Positions 46,736 through 55,700 of a stretch of 64,000 nucleotides of DNA are shown here, one piece after another. The notes beneath the pieces were generated by a model that was given only the letters and a program-made list of their open reading frames with translations, searched no databases and was not told where the DNA came from. Source of the stretch: CAWDZK01 sp963726615 (GTDB taxonomy: Bacteria; Actinomycetota; Actinomycetes; JACCUZ01); assembly GCA_963726615.1 (NCBI GenBank), contig CAVSCX010000016.1, positions 186,001 through 250,000 on the forward strand, in the 5' to 3' direction. Made by a program: the position numbers and the translations under genes. The stretch's first letter is position 1. Every line of letters starts with the position of its first letter.

Positions 46736-47989
46736 GTGCAGCACGAGCTCGAGCAGTCGATCGACGGCGCGACCTCACTGCCGCCCCTGCAGGCGTGGGT
46801 CCAGCCGATCGTCGCCCTGACGACAGGCACCGTCGCCGGTCACGAGGCCCTGGCGCGGTTCGCCGGCAGCCGGACATCCACGGCTCTGGAGCTGGAGCGG
46901 GCCTGGTCCCGCGGGGTCGGACCGGCTCTGGAGGCGACCGCGATCCACGCGGCCCTCGCCCTTCCCGACCGGCCGCGGGACGCCTACCTCGCGGTCAACG
47001 TCAGCCCCCGCGCCATGAGCTCGTCCTCGGTCCGGGAAGCACTGGACCGCGATCTCGGCGGCGTCATCGTCGAGATCACCGAGTCCCAGTACGTGTCCAA
47101 CCCGGTCATGACCGAGATCGCCAGCTGGCTGCGGGACCGCGATGCGCGCCTCGCCATCGACGACGTCGGGACCGGGTACGCCGGCCTGGAGCGGCTGCTG
47201 GTGCTGCAGCCGGACCTGCTCAAGCTGGACCGGTCGCTCACCGTCGCCCTGGCCACCGACCCGGTGACTCGCCGGATGGTGGAGAGCCTGGTGCACTTCG
47301 CCGCCCGCAGCGGCGCAGGGGTGTGCGCCGAGGGCATCGAGGACACGGCAACCCTGCAGATGGTCGCGGAGCTCGACATCGCCTACGGCCAGGGCTACTT
47401 CCTCGGTGCCCCGGCGCCCACCTGGGCGACGCTGTCCGAGGGGGTGGTGCGGGCAGCCGCCGAGGTCCACCGGGAGGCCCTGAGCGGCACCCCGAAACAG
47501 TCGGTGAAGATGGACGACCTGGTGCTGCTCGAGCGCATGGCCGACCGGCTGAGCGAGGCCGAGGATCTCGAGGACGTGCACCACGCCGTCGCGGCCGCCG
47601 GCCGCCTTGTCGCCGCGGACGACGTGGTCATCGAGCTTCTGCACGCCGACGGGGGCCGGATCGAGCGGCTCAGCCACCACACCTGGCTCACCGGGCAGGC
47701 CCGGCCGCTGGACCGGGCGCCGCTCCTGCGCTGGGTGCTCGACTCACGGCGGGCGGCGCAGGTGCTGGTCACCGACCCCCGGGCCGACCAGGCCGTCGTC
47801 GCGTCGCTGCGCGCGGCCGGGTCCGCGGCGCTGCTGCTCGTCCCGGTCATCACGCGCGGCACCAGCCTGGGCGTGCTCGCCCTGCACCGCCGGTCGCCCG
47901 AGCCCTGGACCTTGACCCAGATCCGGCTGGCTCGCATCGCCGCGAGCCACCTCGCCGCCACCCTGGACCGGCTGCTGCCCGGACGCTAG
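46736..47989 (+). CDS. Cyclic-di-GMP phosphodiesterase with EAL and GAF domains
   Basis: 417 residues, GTG start. The EAL domain (about 15-240) has every catalytic residue: GHEALAR (Glu), LAVNVSP (Asn), VIVEITES (Glu), AIDDVGTGYAGLERL (two Asp), LLKLDRSL (Lys), CAEGIED (Glu) and AYGQGYFLG (Gln). An active phosphodiesterase producing pGpG is expected. The C-terminal GAF domain (about 270-415) lacks further output and likely senses a ligand. The domain order EAL then GAF is less common than GAF then EAL. It stands alone on the plus strand. Confidence 0.9.
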   Translation: MQHELEQSIDGATSLPPLQAWVQPIVALTTGTVAGHEALARFAGSRTSTALELERAWSRGVGPALEATAIHAALALPDRPRDAYLAVNVSPRAMSSSSVREALDRDLGGVIVEITESQYVSNPVMTEIASWLRDRDARLAIDDVGTGYAGLERLLVLQPDLLKLDRSLTVALATDPVTRRMVESLVHFAARSGAGVCAEGIEDTATLQMVAELDIAYGQGYFLGAPAPTWATLSEGVVRAAAEVHREALSGTPKQSVKMDDLVLLERMADRLSEAEDLEDVHHAVAAAGRLVAADDVVIELLHADGGRIERLSHHTWLTGQARPLDRAPLLRWVLDSRRAAQVLVTDPRADQAVVASLRAAGSAALLLVPVITRGTSLGVLALHRRSPEPWTLTQIRLARIAASHLAATLDRLLPGR

Positions 47990-48005
47990 CCGTGCACGGC
48001 ACCGG

Positions 48006-48983
48006 TCAGGGGGTGAGGAGCACCTTGCCGACGTGCTCGCCGGCCTCGACGACGCGGTGCGCCTCGGCGACCTCGGCCATCGGCACGACCCGGTCGACGA
48101 CCGGTCGCACGCGCCCGGCGACGACGTGCGGCCAGACGTGCTCGAGCACGGAGGCGACGACCGCCGCCTTCTCCGCCGGAGGGCGGGCCCGGAGGCTGGT
48201 CGAGAGCACGGCGGCCCGCTTGGCCATCAGGGTGGCGAGGTCCAGCTCGGCCCGGACCCCGCCCTGGAGCCCGATGTTCGCCAGGCGCCCGTTGACTGCG
48301 AGGACGTGGAGGTTGCGGTCCAGGTACTTCGCGCCCATGTTGTCCAGCACCACGTCGGCCCCGTGCCCGTCGGTCGCACCGCGGACGACCTCGACGAAGT
48401 CCTGCTCCCGGTAGTTGACGAGGATCTCGGCTCCGAGCTCACGGCAGCGCTCCAGCTTCGCCGCGGAGCCGGCCGTGACGGCGACCGTGGCGCCGGCCGC
48501 CACCGCCAGCTGGATGGCCATCGTCCCGACGCCCGAGGCGCCGCCGTGCACCAGCAGCGTCTCGCCGGGGCGGAGCCCGGCCAGCATGAAGACGTTGGAC
48601 CAGACGGTGCAGGCGACCTCCGGCAGGGCAGCGGCGTCGCGCACGTCGACACCGCGGGGCACCGGGAGCAGCTGTCCGGCCGGGACCGGCACGAGCTCGG
48701 CGTACCCGCCGCCGGAGAGAAGGGCGCACACCTCGTCGCCGACCGACCACCCGGTCACGCCGACGCCCAGCGCGCGCACCAGACCGGAGCACTCCAGCCC
48801 TGGGTACGGCGAGGTGCCCGGCGGCGGGTCGTAGTGCCCTTGGCGCTGCAGCAGGTCCGCCCGGTTGACGGCGCTCGCGGCCACCTCGACCAGGACCTCG
48901 CCCGCACCGGGCGTTGGGTCGTCGACCTGCTGCCACTCGAGGACCTCTGGCCCACCCGGACGGCTGATCACCACGGCACGCAC
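48006..48983 (-). CDS. PIG3-type NAD(P)H quinone oxidoreductase
   Basis: 325 residues of the zinc-free medium-chain dehydrogenase (QOR/PIG3) family. I prefer GTG 48983, giving the canonical start RAVVISRPGGPEVLEW; a TTG three codons upstream is possible. SAVNRADLLQRQGHYDPPPGTSPYPGLECSG lacks the catalytic zinc ligands, as expected. Cofactor motif LLVHGGASGVGTMAIQLA. Reduces quinones or enoyl compounds. Converges with the EAL gene; a GCCGTGCACGGC palindrome lies in the 16-base gap. Confidence 0.92.
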   Translation of the reverse strand: MRAVVISRPGGPEVLEWQQVDDPTPGAGEVLVEVAASAVNRADLLQRQGHYDPPPGTSPYPGLECSGLVRALGVGVTGWSVGDEVCALLSGGGYAELVPVPAGQLLPVPRGVDVRDAAALPEVACTVWSNVFMLAGLRPGETLLVHGGASGVGTMAIQLAVAAGATVAVTAGSAAKLERCRELGAEILVNYREQDFVEVVRGATDGHGADVVLDNMGAKYLDRNLHVLAVNGRLANIGLQGGVRAELDLATLMAKRAAVLSTSLRARPPAEKAAVVASVLEHVWPHVVAGRVRPVVDRVVPMAEVAEAHRVVEAGEHVGKVLLTP

Positions 48984-49107
48984 GGTCGCCAAGCCTAGGC
49001 ACCATGCACCAGATCAGCCCGTCGACCCAGCCTCAAGGAACAGTCAAAGCCGTCCGAAGCACTCCGTGTCGGCCAACTCGTCCCCACGGCTCGGTGGAGG
49101 GTCACCC

Positions 49108-52100
49108 ATGCTCCGTGACGCCGGAGTGCGCACCAAGCTCCTTGCTGTCCTCGCGATACCCACCCTGCTGCTCGTGGTCGCCACGAGCCTTCTCGTCGGC
49201 ACCCAGGTGACGGCTGCCGGCCGCGCGGGACAGGTGAAGGCACTCACGGACGTGGCGGTCCAGGTGAACCGGGTCGTGCACTCGCTGCAGGAGGAGCGCA
49301 GCGCGACCCTGGCCTACCTGCAGGACCCCAAGAGCGGCAGCAACGCGCGGATGACGGGGCAGCGCCAGTACACCGACCAGCAGCTGGGCACCTTGCGGTC
49401 GGTGGTTGCCGAGTCGTCGATCGACAGCATGGCCCCGGCCGTGCAGGCAGCCGTGGCCCGCTCGTCGGCCGGGCACGACGAGCTCGCCGCCGCCCGCCGC
49501 TCGGTCGACGCCGGCCGGTTCTTCGCGACCGAGAGCGACGTCTTCTACTCCAAGATCATCCGCACCGACCTCGACCTGCCCGGCGTCGTCGCCGCCTCCG
49601 GCACCACGGCCCTCGCGCAGCGGCTGCAGGCCTACGAGGCGGTCTCCACAGCCATCGAGTACGCCTCGCACGAGCGGGACCTGGTGGAGACCGCGCTGCT
49701 GCGCGGCAGCATCACCGAGGTCGACTTCGCCCAGGCCGCCGCACTCGTCTCCCAGCAGCGCGCAGCCCTGGCGGACTTCCAGCGCAACGCCCCTGCCGCC
49801 ACGTTCGCCGCGCTGGACGACGCGCTCGCGTCGGCCGAGAACAGCGAGATCGACAAGGTGCGTCGCGGCCTGACCGACCTGCTGCGGGGCAAGGACCCCG
49901 ACTACGGACGCTCGGTGGAGTGGGTCGGATCGGCCAACTCCCGGATCGGGCCGATGACCGACGCCGAGCTGGGCCTCGTCAGCGACATCGCCACCGTGGC
50001 TGCCCGGACCCAGGGCAGCCAGGAGCAGCGCGCCCTCGCCGTCGTCGTCGCCGCATTCCTCGGCCTGGGGTTCGCCCTGTGGCTGGCCGTCGGCCTGGCC
50101 CGACGGATCACCCGGCCGCTGCGCCGTCTCACCGCTGCCGCGGGCGAGATCGGCGACGAGCTGCCGCGCATGGTCGAGCGGATGCAGGCACCGGGGGACG
50201 GGCCGGGTGTCGTCGTCGAGCCGATCCCCGTCGAGTCCACCGACGAGATCGGACGCCTCGCGGAGGCATTCAACGCCGTCAACGACGTGACAGTGCAGGT
50301 CGCCAAGGAGCAGGCCGCCCTCCGGTCGAGCATCGCCGAGATGTTCGTCAACGTCGCCCGCCGCAACCAGGTGCTGCTGGGTCGCCAGCTCTCCCAGCTG
50401 GACCGGATGGAGTCCCACGAGGAGGACCCCGACGTCCTGGACAGCCTGTTCAAGCTGGACCACCTCGCGACCCGGATGCGGCGCAACGCCGAGAGCCTGC
50501 TGGTCCTCGCCGGCATCGACTCGACCCGCCGGCTGCGGCAGCCTTTGCCGCTGTCGGACGTGATCCGTACGGCTCTCGGTGAGATCGAGGCCTTCGACCG
50601 GATCGACCTGTCGATGTCCGAGGACCCCGACGTCTCCGGCCGCCACGCGTTGACGGTCGCGCACCTGCTCGCCGAGCTCCTCGAGAACGCCACCCACTTC
50701 TCCAACCCGGAGACCCGGGTGGTCGTGTCTGCCTCGGTCACCGGTCACGGCGTCGACCTCAACGTGACCGACTACGGCCTCGGCATGTCCGAGGACGAGG
50801 TCGTCGAGGCGAACGCGCGGATCGCGCACCCCCCGGTGGCCGAGATCGCCGTGTCGCAGCGGCTGGGGCTGTTCGTGGTCGGCCGGCTCTCGGCCAGGCT
50901 GGGCGCGTCGGTCGTGCTCCGCCGGGGCCGGTCCGCCGGCCTCGTCGCCGCCGTGACGCTGCCGACGACGGTGTTCGAGGGGATGACACCGGCGCCGACG
51001 GAGTCGTCGCCGACCGACACCACGGTGGACGCACCGGCGCCGGACGCGGTGCTGGACACGGTGCCGGACAGGGTGCTCGGCACGGCGGCCGACGGCCCGG
51101 AAGCCGACGCACCAGCGCTCGACGACAGGCAGGCCTCCGGCGCGGTGACGGCACCTGCCATCGAGGCCCCAGCGGTCGAGCACGCGCCGCAGCCGACACC
51201 TGAGCCGATGGTCCCCGAGCTCGCGCCCGCGACCTCGGCCCGGCTCCCCAGCCGACGCACGGCGGCAGCCGCCGCCCCGGTGCCGGTCGACGTCCCCCTG
51301 GACGCCCCCGCCGCCGAGCACACCGCCGCCGAGCACACCGTCGCCGAGCACACCGTGACCGAGCACACCGTGACCGAGCAGCCGGTGACCGGCGACCCGG
51401 TGGTCGGTGGCCCGGTGTCCGAAGACGTTCCGCCGTTCGACCCCCCGCACATCGACGGACAGGCGCGCCGCGGACTGTTCGCCCGGTGGTCGCGGACCCC
51501 GGCCGAGGGCGTCAGCCCGGGCGTCGGAACCGGCCCGGGTGGGGACGACGACAGGGTCGAGCTGCTCTCCGTCGAGTCACCGGCGGACGCGCTGTCGGTG
51601 GAGCTCGAGGTCGAGATGGTTGCGCTGGCCCCGGCCGAACCGGTCGCCGAGGACTCGGTGCCGTCGGCCCAGGACGTCGCGGGCGACCAGGCCGCAGCCC
51701 GGCTCGTCGACGACGCGGACGACGCCGGCGCCGCCGACTCCGCCGCCCCGTCGACGGAGGACTCGACGCCGCGGCTCGATGACGCTGGTGACGTCGACGT
51801 CGACGTCGACCTGGCAGACGTGGCCCCGCCGGTCGAGGACTCTTCGGTCGAGCTCGTCCAGGACCGTCGTCCTGGTGCTGGCCCGACGAGACGGCGCGGC
51901 CTGTTCGCGCGATGGTCCCGGACGCCCGCCGCCGACGACATTGCCGCGGCCGACCCCCGCGCCGACGACCCCCGCGCCGAGGAGCCGGTGTTCGAGGCCG
52001 AGCCGGCCGAGCCCGGGCAGCCGGTGGCCGACGTGCCGGTGTTCGAGGCCGAGCCGGCCGAGCCCGGGCAGCCGGTGGCCGACGTGCCGGTGTTCGAGGC

Positions 52101-53106
52101 CGAGCCGGCCGAGCCCGTGCAGCCGGTGGCCGACGTGCCGGTGCTGGAGGCCGAGCCGGCCGAGCCCGTGCAGCCGGTGGCCGACGTGCCGGTGTTCGTG
52201 GCCGAGCCGGCCGAGCCCGTGCAGCCGGTGGCCGACGTGCCGGTGCTGGCGGCCGAGCCGGCCGAGCCCGTCGAGCCTGTCGTCGAGGTGTCCGAGTCCG
52301 TCGAGTCCGTCGAGCCTGTCGCTGAGGTCGTACCAGTCGTCGAGGAGCCGCCGGTCGCCGCTCCCGTCGTCTACGCCAAGGCCGTCGACATCCTGCCCAC
52401 CCGCCCGACACGCAGCAGCGGGATGTTCGGGCGACACCGCTCGCCGGCACCCGCTCCCCTCGAGCCGGCCCGGCCGGCCCCTCCGGCTTCCCAGCCACCG
52501 GCCCGCACCGACCCGGCGCGCGTGCCCGCGGACCCGTCGACGGCGAGCTCCCCGCACGCGGCTGCTGGACCGCCGGACGCCGGACCCGAACCGGCCCGCC
52601 GTGCACCGGCGCCGCTGCACCCGGTCGAGCCGGCGACGGCACCTCGCGTCCCGGTGGCTGACCTGTTCGGTCCGGCACCGGTCACGGGTCCGGAGCCTGC
52701 CGACGGCCGTCACCACCCGGTCGCGGCCGGCCCGCTGGAGCCGGCCCCCGCCGACCCCGACCCGATGGTCGTGAAGGCGGACCTGCACCAGTCCGCGCTG
52801 TCCGAGCTGCGGGGGCTCTACGAGCCCTCCTTCGCACCGCCCGCGAGCCCGGCACCCGCCGAGGCGGGCGGTCTCACCCGCCGTACGCCGAGGTCGACCA
52901 CCGAGCCAGACAGCCCGGCCGCCACGACCCCGCCGCCGCCGCGCAGCCGGACGGCCGCGGAGGTGCGGGGCATGCTGTCCGGCTTCCGCGCCGGCGTCGA
53001 GCGCGGCCGTGGCTCCGACGCCGACGCCGACGCCGGCTCCGGCCCGGCTGCCGCTCCCAACGCCGACGTCTTCTCCGTGCCCGATTCCGACACCCCGACC
53101 CGCTGA
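49108..53106 (+). CDS. Conservon sensor histidine kinase-like protein (CvnA) with long repeat tail
   Basis: 1,332 residues, ATG 49108 with GGAGG upstream. N-terminal helix (about 8-30), a nitrate/nitrite-sensing (NIT) type extracellular four-helix domain (about 31-300), second helix (about 307-330) and HAMP. A kinase core follows: LDHLATRMRRNAESLLVLAG near 450, N-box LLAELLENATHFSNPET near 520, and G-box GLGMSEDEV. Residues about 630-1,332 are low-complexity Pro/Glu/Ala/Val sequence with a 17-residue tandem repeat and two copies of RRGLFARWSRTPA. The end keeps family motifs (LTRRTPRS and RTAAEVRGMLSGFRAGVERGRG). Signals through the roadblock, DUF742 and GTPase proteins encoded next. The tail is far longer than usual. 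Confidence 0.88.
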   Translation: MLRDAGVRTKLLAVLAIPTLLLVVATSLLVGTQVTAAGRAGQVKALTDVAVQVNRVVHSLQEERSATLAYLQDPKSGSNARMTGQRQYTDQQLGTLRSVVAESSIDSMAPAVQAAVARSSAGHDELAAARRSVDAGRFFATESDVFYSKIIRTDLDLPGVVAASGTTALAQRLQAYEAVSTAIEYASHERDLVETALLRGSITEVDFAQAAALVSQQRAALADFQRNAPAATFAALDDALASAENSEIDKVRRGLTDLLRGKDPDYGRSVEWVGSANSRIGPMTDAELGLVSDIATVAARTQGSQEQRALAVVVAAFLGLGFALWLAVGLARRITRPLRRLTAAAGEIGDELPRMVERMQAPGDGPGVVVEPIPVESTDEIGRLAEAFNAVNDVTVQVAKEQAALRSSIAEMFVNVARRNQVLLGRQLSQLDRMESHEEDPDVLDSLFKLDHLATRMRRNAESLLVLAGIDSTRRLRQPLPLSDVIRTALGEIEAFDRIDLSMSEDPDVSGRHALTVAHLLAELLENATHFSNPETRVVVSASVTGHGVDLNVTDYGLGMSEDEVVEANARIAHPPVAEIAVSQRLGLFVVGRLSARLGASVVLRRGRSAGLVAAVTLPTTVFEGMTPAPTESSPTDTTVDAPAPDAVLDTVPDRVLGTAADGPEADAPALDDRQASGAVTAPAIEAPAVEHAPQPTPEPMVPELAPATSARLPSRRTAAAAAPVPVDVPLDAPAAEHTAAEHTVAEHTVTEHTVTEQPVTGDPVVGGPVSEDVPPFDPPHIDGQARRGLFARWSRTPAEGVSPGVGTGPGGDDDRVELLSVESPADALSVELEVEMVALAPAEPVAEDSVPSAQDVAGDQAAARLVDDADDAGAADSAAPSTEDSTPRLDDAGDVDVDVDLADVAPPVEDSSVELVQDRRPGAGPTRRRGLFARWSRTPAADDIAAADPRADDPRAEEPVFEAEPAEPGQPVADVPVFEAEPAEPGQPVADVPVFEAEPAEPVQPVADVPVLEAEPAEPVQPVADVPVFVAEPAEPVQPVADVPVLAAEPAEPVEPVVEVSESVESVEPVAEVVPVVEEPPVAAPVVYAKAVDILPTRPTRSSGMFGRHRSPAPAPLEPARPAPPASQPPARTDPARVPADPSTASSPHAAAGPPDAGPEPARRAPAPLHPVEPATAPRVPVADLFGPAPVTGPEPADGRHHPVAAGPLEPAPADPDPMVVKADLHQSALSELRGLYEPSFAPPASPAPAEAGGLTRRTPRSTTEPDSPAATTPPPPRSRTAAEVRGMLSGFRAGVERGRGSDADADAGSGPAAAPNADVFSVPDSDTPTR
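51988..52293 (+). repeat. 51-base tandem repeat in the CvnA tail
   Basis: Five near-identical copies plus one degenerate copy of a 51-base unit encoding 17 residues, V[FL]xAEPAEPxQPVADVP. The first two copies are almost identical, later ones carry single changes. In frame throughout, so copy number could change without breaking the protein. Confidence 0.88.
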
Positions 53107-53132
53107 CGCGACGAGACGAAGGACGATCCGAC

Positions 53133-53588
53133 GTGACCACCCTCAGCACCGAGGCCGCCAACTTCAGCTGGCTGCTCGGCAACTTCGTGAAGAGCGTGCC
53201 CGGGGTCCAGCACACGCTGGTCGTGTCGGCCGACGGTCTGCTCATGGCGATGTCCGAGGAGCTCGACCGCACCCAGGGCGACCAGCTCGCAGCGATCGTG
53301 TCCGGGCTCTCCAGCCTGACCCGCGGTGCCGCCCGCCAGCTGCATGCGGGCGAGGTGCGCCAGTCCATCGTCGAGATGGACCACCTGTTCCTCTTCACGA
53401 CGAGCATCAGCGACGGCTCGGTCCTGGCGGTCGCGGCCGACGCGGCCTGCGACGTGGGCCTCGTCGGCTACGAGATGACCCTGCTCGTGAGCCGGGCCGA
53501 GGCGACCATGACCCCGCAGCTGGTGACCGAGATGCGGTCCCGGCTCCCGGTGCACGGTGCCGCGCGCCCGGTGGGTGCGGAGGGGTGA
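53133..53588 (+). CDS. Roadblock/LC7-domain protein (CvnB)
   Basis: 151 residues, GTG start with AAGGA upstream, 26 bases after the kinase. The roadblock/LC7 fold spans almost the whole chain: NFVKSVPGVQHTLVVSADGLLMAMSEELDRTQGDQLAAIVSGLSSLTRGAARQL, SIVEMDHLFLFTTSISDGSVLAVAADAACDVGLVGYEMTLLV. In Streptomyces conservons this MglB-like protein acts on the GTPase component. Second gene of the four-gene unit. Confidence 0.93.
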   Translation: MTTLSTEAANFSWLLGNFVKSVPGVQHTLVVSADGLLMAMSEELDRTQGDQLAAIVSGLSSLTRGAARQLHAGEVRQSIVEMDHLFLFTTSISDGSVLAVAADAACDVGLVGYEMTLLVSRAEATMTPQLVTEMRSRLPVHGAARPVGAEG

Positions 53589-53591
53589 GGC

Positions 53592-53999
53592 ATGACCGAC
53601 GACACCGCGGCTGACGGGCGCCACCCGCACGACCTCTACGACGACGAGGTCGACGACGAGGCGCGTGTGGTCCGTCCCTACGCGCTGACCCGGGGGCGGA
53701 CCCGATCGGGTCGCACCGACCTGCCGCTGGAAGCCCTGGTCCGCGGCGTCGACGGGGTCACCGATGCCGCCAGCTCCCCGGAGAGGCGTCGCATCCTCGA
53801 GCTCAGCACCTCCTCCATCCTCTCGGTCGCCGAGCTGTCGGCACACCTGTCCCTGCCCCTCGGCGTCGTACGCGTCCTCGTCGGTGACCTCGCCGACGAG
53901 GGGCTTGTCGTCGTCCACACCGGTTCGCCGTCGGCTGCACCCGCAGCCACGAACCTCAAGGTCCTGGAGAGTGTTCTCAATGGCATTTCCGCGCTCTGA
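53592..53999 (+). CDS. DUF742 protein (CvnC)
   Basis: 135 residues, begins three bases after cvnB stops. VVRPYALTRGRTRS and the winged-helix-like block RRRILELSTSSILSVAELSAHLSLPLGVVRVLVGDLADEGLVVVH match DUF742. The acidic N-terminal 25 residues (DDEVDDEA) are variable. Ends NGISAL, with the last 20 bases overlapping the GTPase start. Role in conservons not resolved biochemically; likely a scaffold or DNA/protein adaptor. Confidence 0.92.
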   Translation: MTDDTAADGRHPHDLYDDEVDDEARVVRPYALTRGRTRSGRTDLPLEALVRGVDGVTDAASSPERRRILELSTSSILSVAELSAHLSLPLGVVRVLVGDLADEGLVVVHTGSPSAAPAATNLKVLESVLNGISAL

Positions 54000-54612
54000 C
54001 GTCGTCGCCGACGGCACCCCGGCGCAGCAGGTGCCGGCGGGCCAGTCCGCGACGCCCCCCACCGCCCCGGTCACGGTGAAGATCGTCGTCGCCGGTGGCT
54101 TCGCCGTCGGCAAGACGACGTTCATCGGCTCGATCTCCGACATCGAGCCGCTGTCCACCGAAGCGGCGATGACCGAGCACTCGGTCGGCGTCGACGACGC
54201 CGGCGGCGTCAGCGACCGCAAGACCTCGACCACGGTGGCGATGGACTTCGGCCGGATCGCGCTGCCGGGTGACCTGTGGCTCTACCTGTTCGGCACCCCC
54301 GGGCAGGACAGGTTCCACTTCATGTGGGACGACCTGGTCAAGGGCGCCATCGGCGCCGTGGTGCTCGTCGACACCGAGCGGCTGGATCAGTGCTTCGGTG
54401 CGGTGGACTACTTCGAGGCACGGCAGATCCCGTTCGTGCTCGCGGTCAACTGCTTCGACGGGGTGGCGCGACACGACCTCGACGCCGTGCGCGAGGCTCT
54501 CGCCGTGCGGCCCGAGACGCCGGTCTTCTACACCGACGCGCGGCAGCGGCAGGCGACCAAGCAGGCGCTCATCACCCTGGTGACGCTGGCCATGGCACGC
54601 ATGCAGGGCTGA
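53980..54612 (+). CDS. Conservon small GTPase (CvnD)
   Basis: 210 residues, ATG 53980. Ras-like/MglA-related fold: P-loop VAGGFAVGKTTFIGSISD, switch region DRKTSTTVAMDFGRI, GTPGQDRFHFMWDDLVKGAIGAVVLVD in place of DxxG, and NCFDG at the base-recognition position where Ras has NKxD. Completes the cvnABCD set. The overlap with cvnC indicates coupled synthesis. Confidence 0.93.
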   Translation: MAFPRSDVVADGTPAQQVPAGQSATPPTAPVTVKIVVAGGFAVGKTTFIGSISDIEPLSTEAAMTEHSVGVDDAGGVSDRKTSTTVAMDFGRIALPGDLWLYLFGTPGQDRFHFMWDDLVKGAIGAVVLVDTERLDQCFGAVDYFEARQIPFVLAVNCFDGVARHDLDAVREALAVRPETPVFYTDARQRQATKQALITLVTLAMARMQG

Positions 54613-54761
54613 CCTCCGGCACCTGCCGCGCGTCCTGCGCGGGCGCACCGGTTGTGCAGGTGGCTGCGTCCGGGCCGGGGCTCGCGCCCGAAGGCCCCTG
54701 TGTCGACCGGGTCGCCGGCCGCCGGACGTGTCCGCTGCAGATCCTGGGGGAGGAGGCCGTC

Positions 54762-55655
54762 GTGCCTGCGCAGCCCCTTCTCCCCTCGCCCCGAGCCGCG
54801 GTCCGGACACTGCTCACGGGCCACCGCGACGGCGTCGCACCGTGGGTGCGCGCACTGGCCGAGCCCGGTGACGACGGCTGGTTCGGCCCCGGCTCGACAG
54901 TCTGGGCCGTGCATGCCGACGCCGCGACCCTCGTGGGTGGCATCCGCGCCCTGCTGGTGCAGGCGATGCACCCCACCGTGCTGGCGGGCTTCGACCAGCA
55001 CTCGGCCTACCGCGAGGAGCCCCAGAGCCGGCTCCAGCGCACGGCGACCTTCGTCACCGTGACGACCTTCGGCACGTCCCGGCAGGCGGAGGCCGCGTGC
55101 GAGCGGGTCCGCCGAGCGCACCGGCCGGTGCGCGGCACGACGCCCGACGGCCGGCCGTACGCAGCCGGCGACCCCGACCTGCTCGGCTGGGTCCACCTGG
55201 CGCTGGCCGACTCGCTGGCCGTGGCAGTGGCGCGCTTCGGGCGCACGCCGTTCGACCTCGATCGCTATCTCGCCGACATGGCTGTCGTGGGCGACCGGCT
55301 CGGGGCAGCACCAGTGCCGCGCGACGCTGTCGGCCTGGGCGGCGCCTGGGAGCACTACCTGCCGCAGCTGGCCGTCACCCCGGCCACCGCCGACGCGCAC
55401 GCCTTCCTGCTCGACCCGCCGCTGCCGGGCAGGATCCGGGTGCCGTACCGGCTGCTGGCAGCTGCCGCGGCCGCGAGCCTGCCGCCGACGCTCCGCCCGC
55501 TGCTCGCCGCCCGGCCACGGGTGCCCGACCTCCCGGCCCGCCTTGTCGCGCGCGCGGCGACCCGGCTGCTGGCGGTCGTGCTCGGGGAGAGCCCGGCGGC
55601 GCGGGCGGCGCACGCCCGGACCGCGCAGGCCCGCACCGGGCGGACCGCAGCCTGA
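54762..55655 (+). CDS. MpaB-family (DUF2236) oxygenase
   Basis: 297 residues. GTG 54762 is preferred because GGGGGAGGAGG lies just upstream. The DUF2236/latex-clearing-protein-like helical fold includes PGSTVWAVHADAATLVGGIRALLVQAMHPTVLAGFDQHSAYREEP (conserved H of QAMHP), VTVTTFGTSRQAEAACERVRRAHRPVRG and DPDLLGWVHLALADSL. Members bind b-type heme; substrate unknown. The spacer from the conservon (54,613-54,761) shows no clear signal, so cotranscription is uncertain. Confidence 0.85.
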   Translation: MPAQPLLPSPRAAVRTLLTGHRDGVAPWVRALAEPGDDGWFGPGSTVWAVHADAATLVGGIRALLVQAMHPTVLAGFDQHSAYREEPQSRLQRTATFVTVTTFGTSRQAEAACERVRRAHRPVRGTTPDGRPYAAGDPDLLGWVHLALADSLAVAVARFGRTPFDLDRYLADMAVVGDRLGAAPVPRDAVGLGGAWEHYLPQLAVTPATADAHAFLLDPPLPGRIRVPYRLLAAAAAASLPPTLRPLLAARPRVPDLPARLVARAATRLLAVVLGESPAARAAHARTAQARTGRTAA

Positions 55656-55700
55656 CCTCCCGCGCGAGCAACCCCGTCCCGTGTCAGAGCGCGCGGCCGC

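Noticed and set aside
47988..48001. GCCGTGCACGGC palindrome as a bidirectional terminator
   Set aside because: The stem is short and no T run follows on either strand; could be chance in this GC-rich DNA.
51988..52293. CRISPR array
   Set aside because: Units are contiguous without spacers and in frame in a protein.
54613..54761. Possible small gene between the GTPase and the MpaB gene
   Set aside because: Open frames here lack a ribosome-binding site and family features; probably untranslated spacer.
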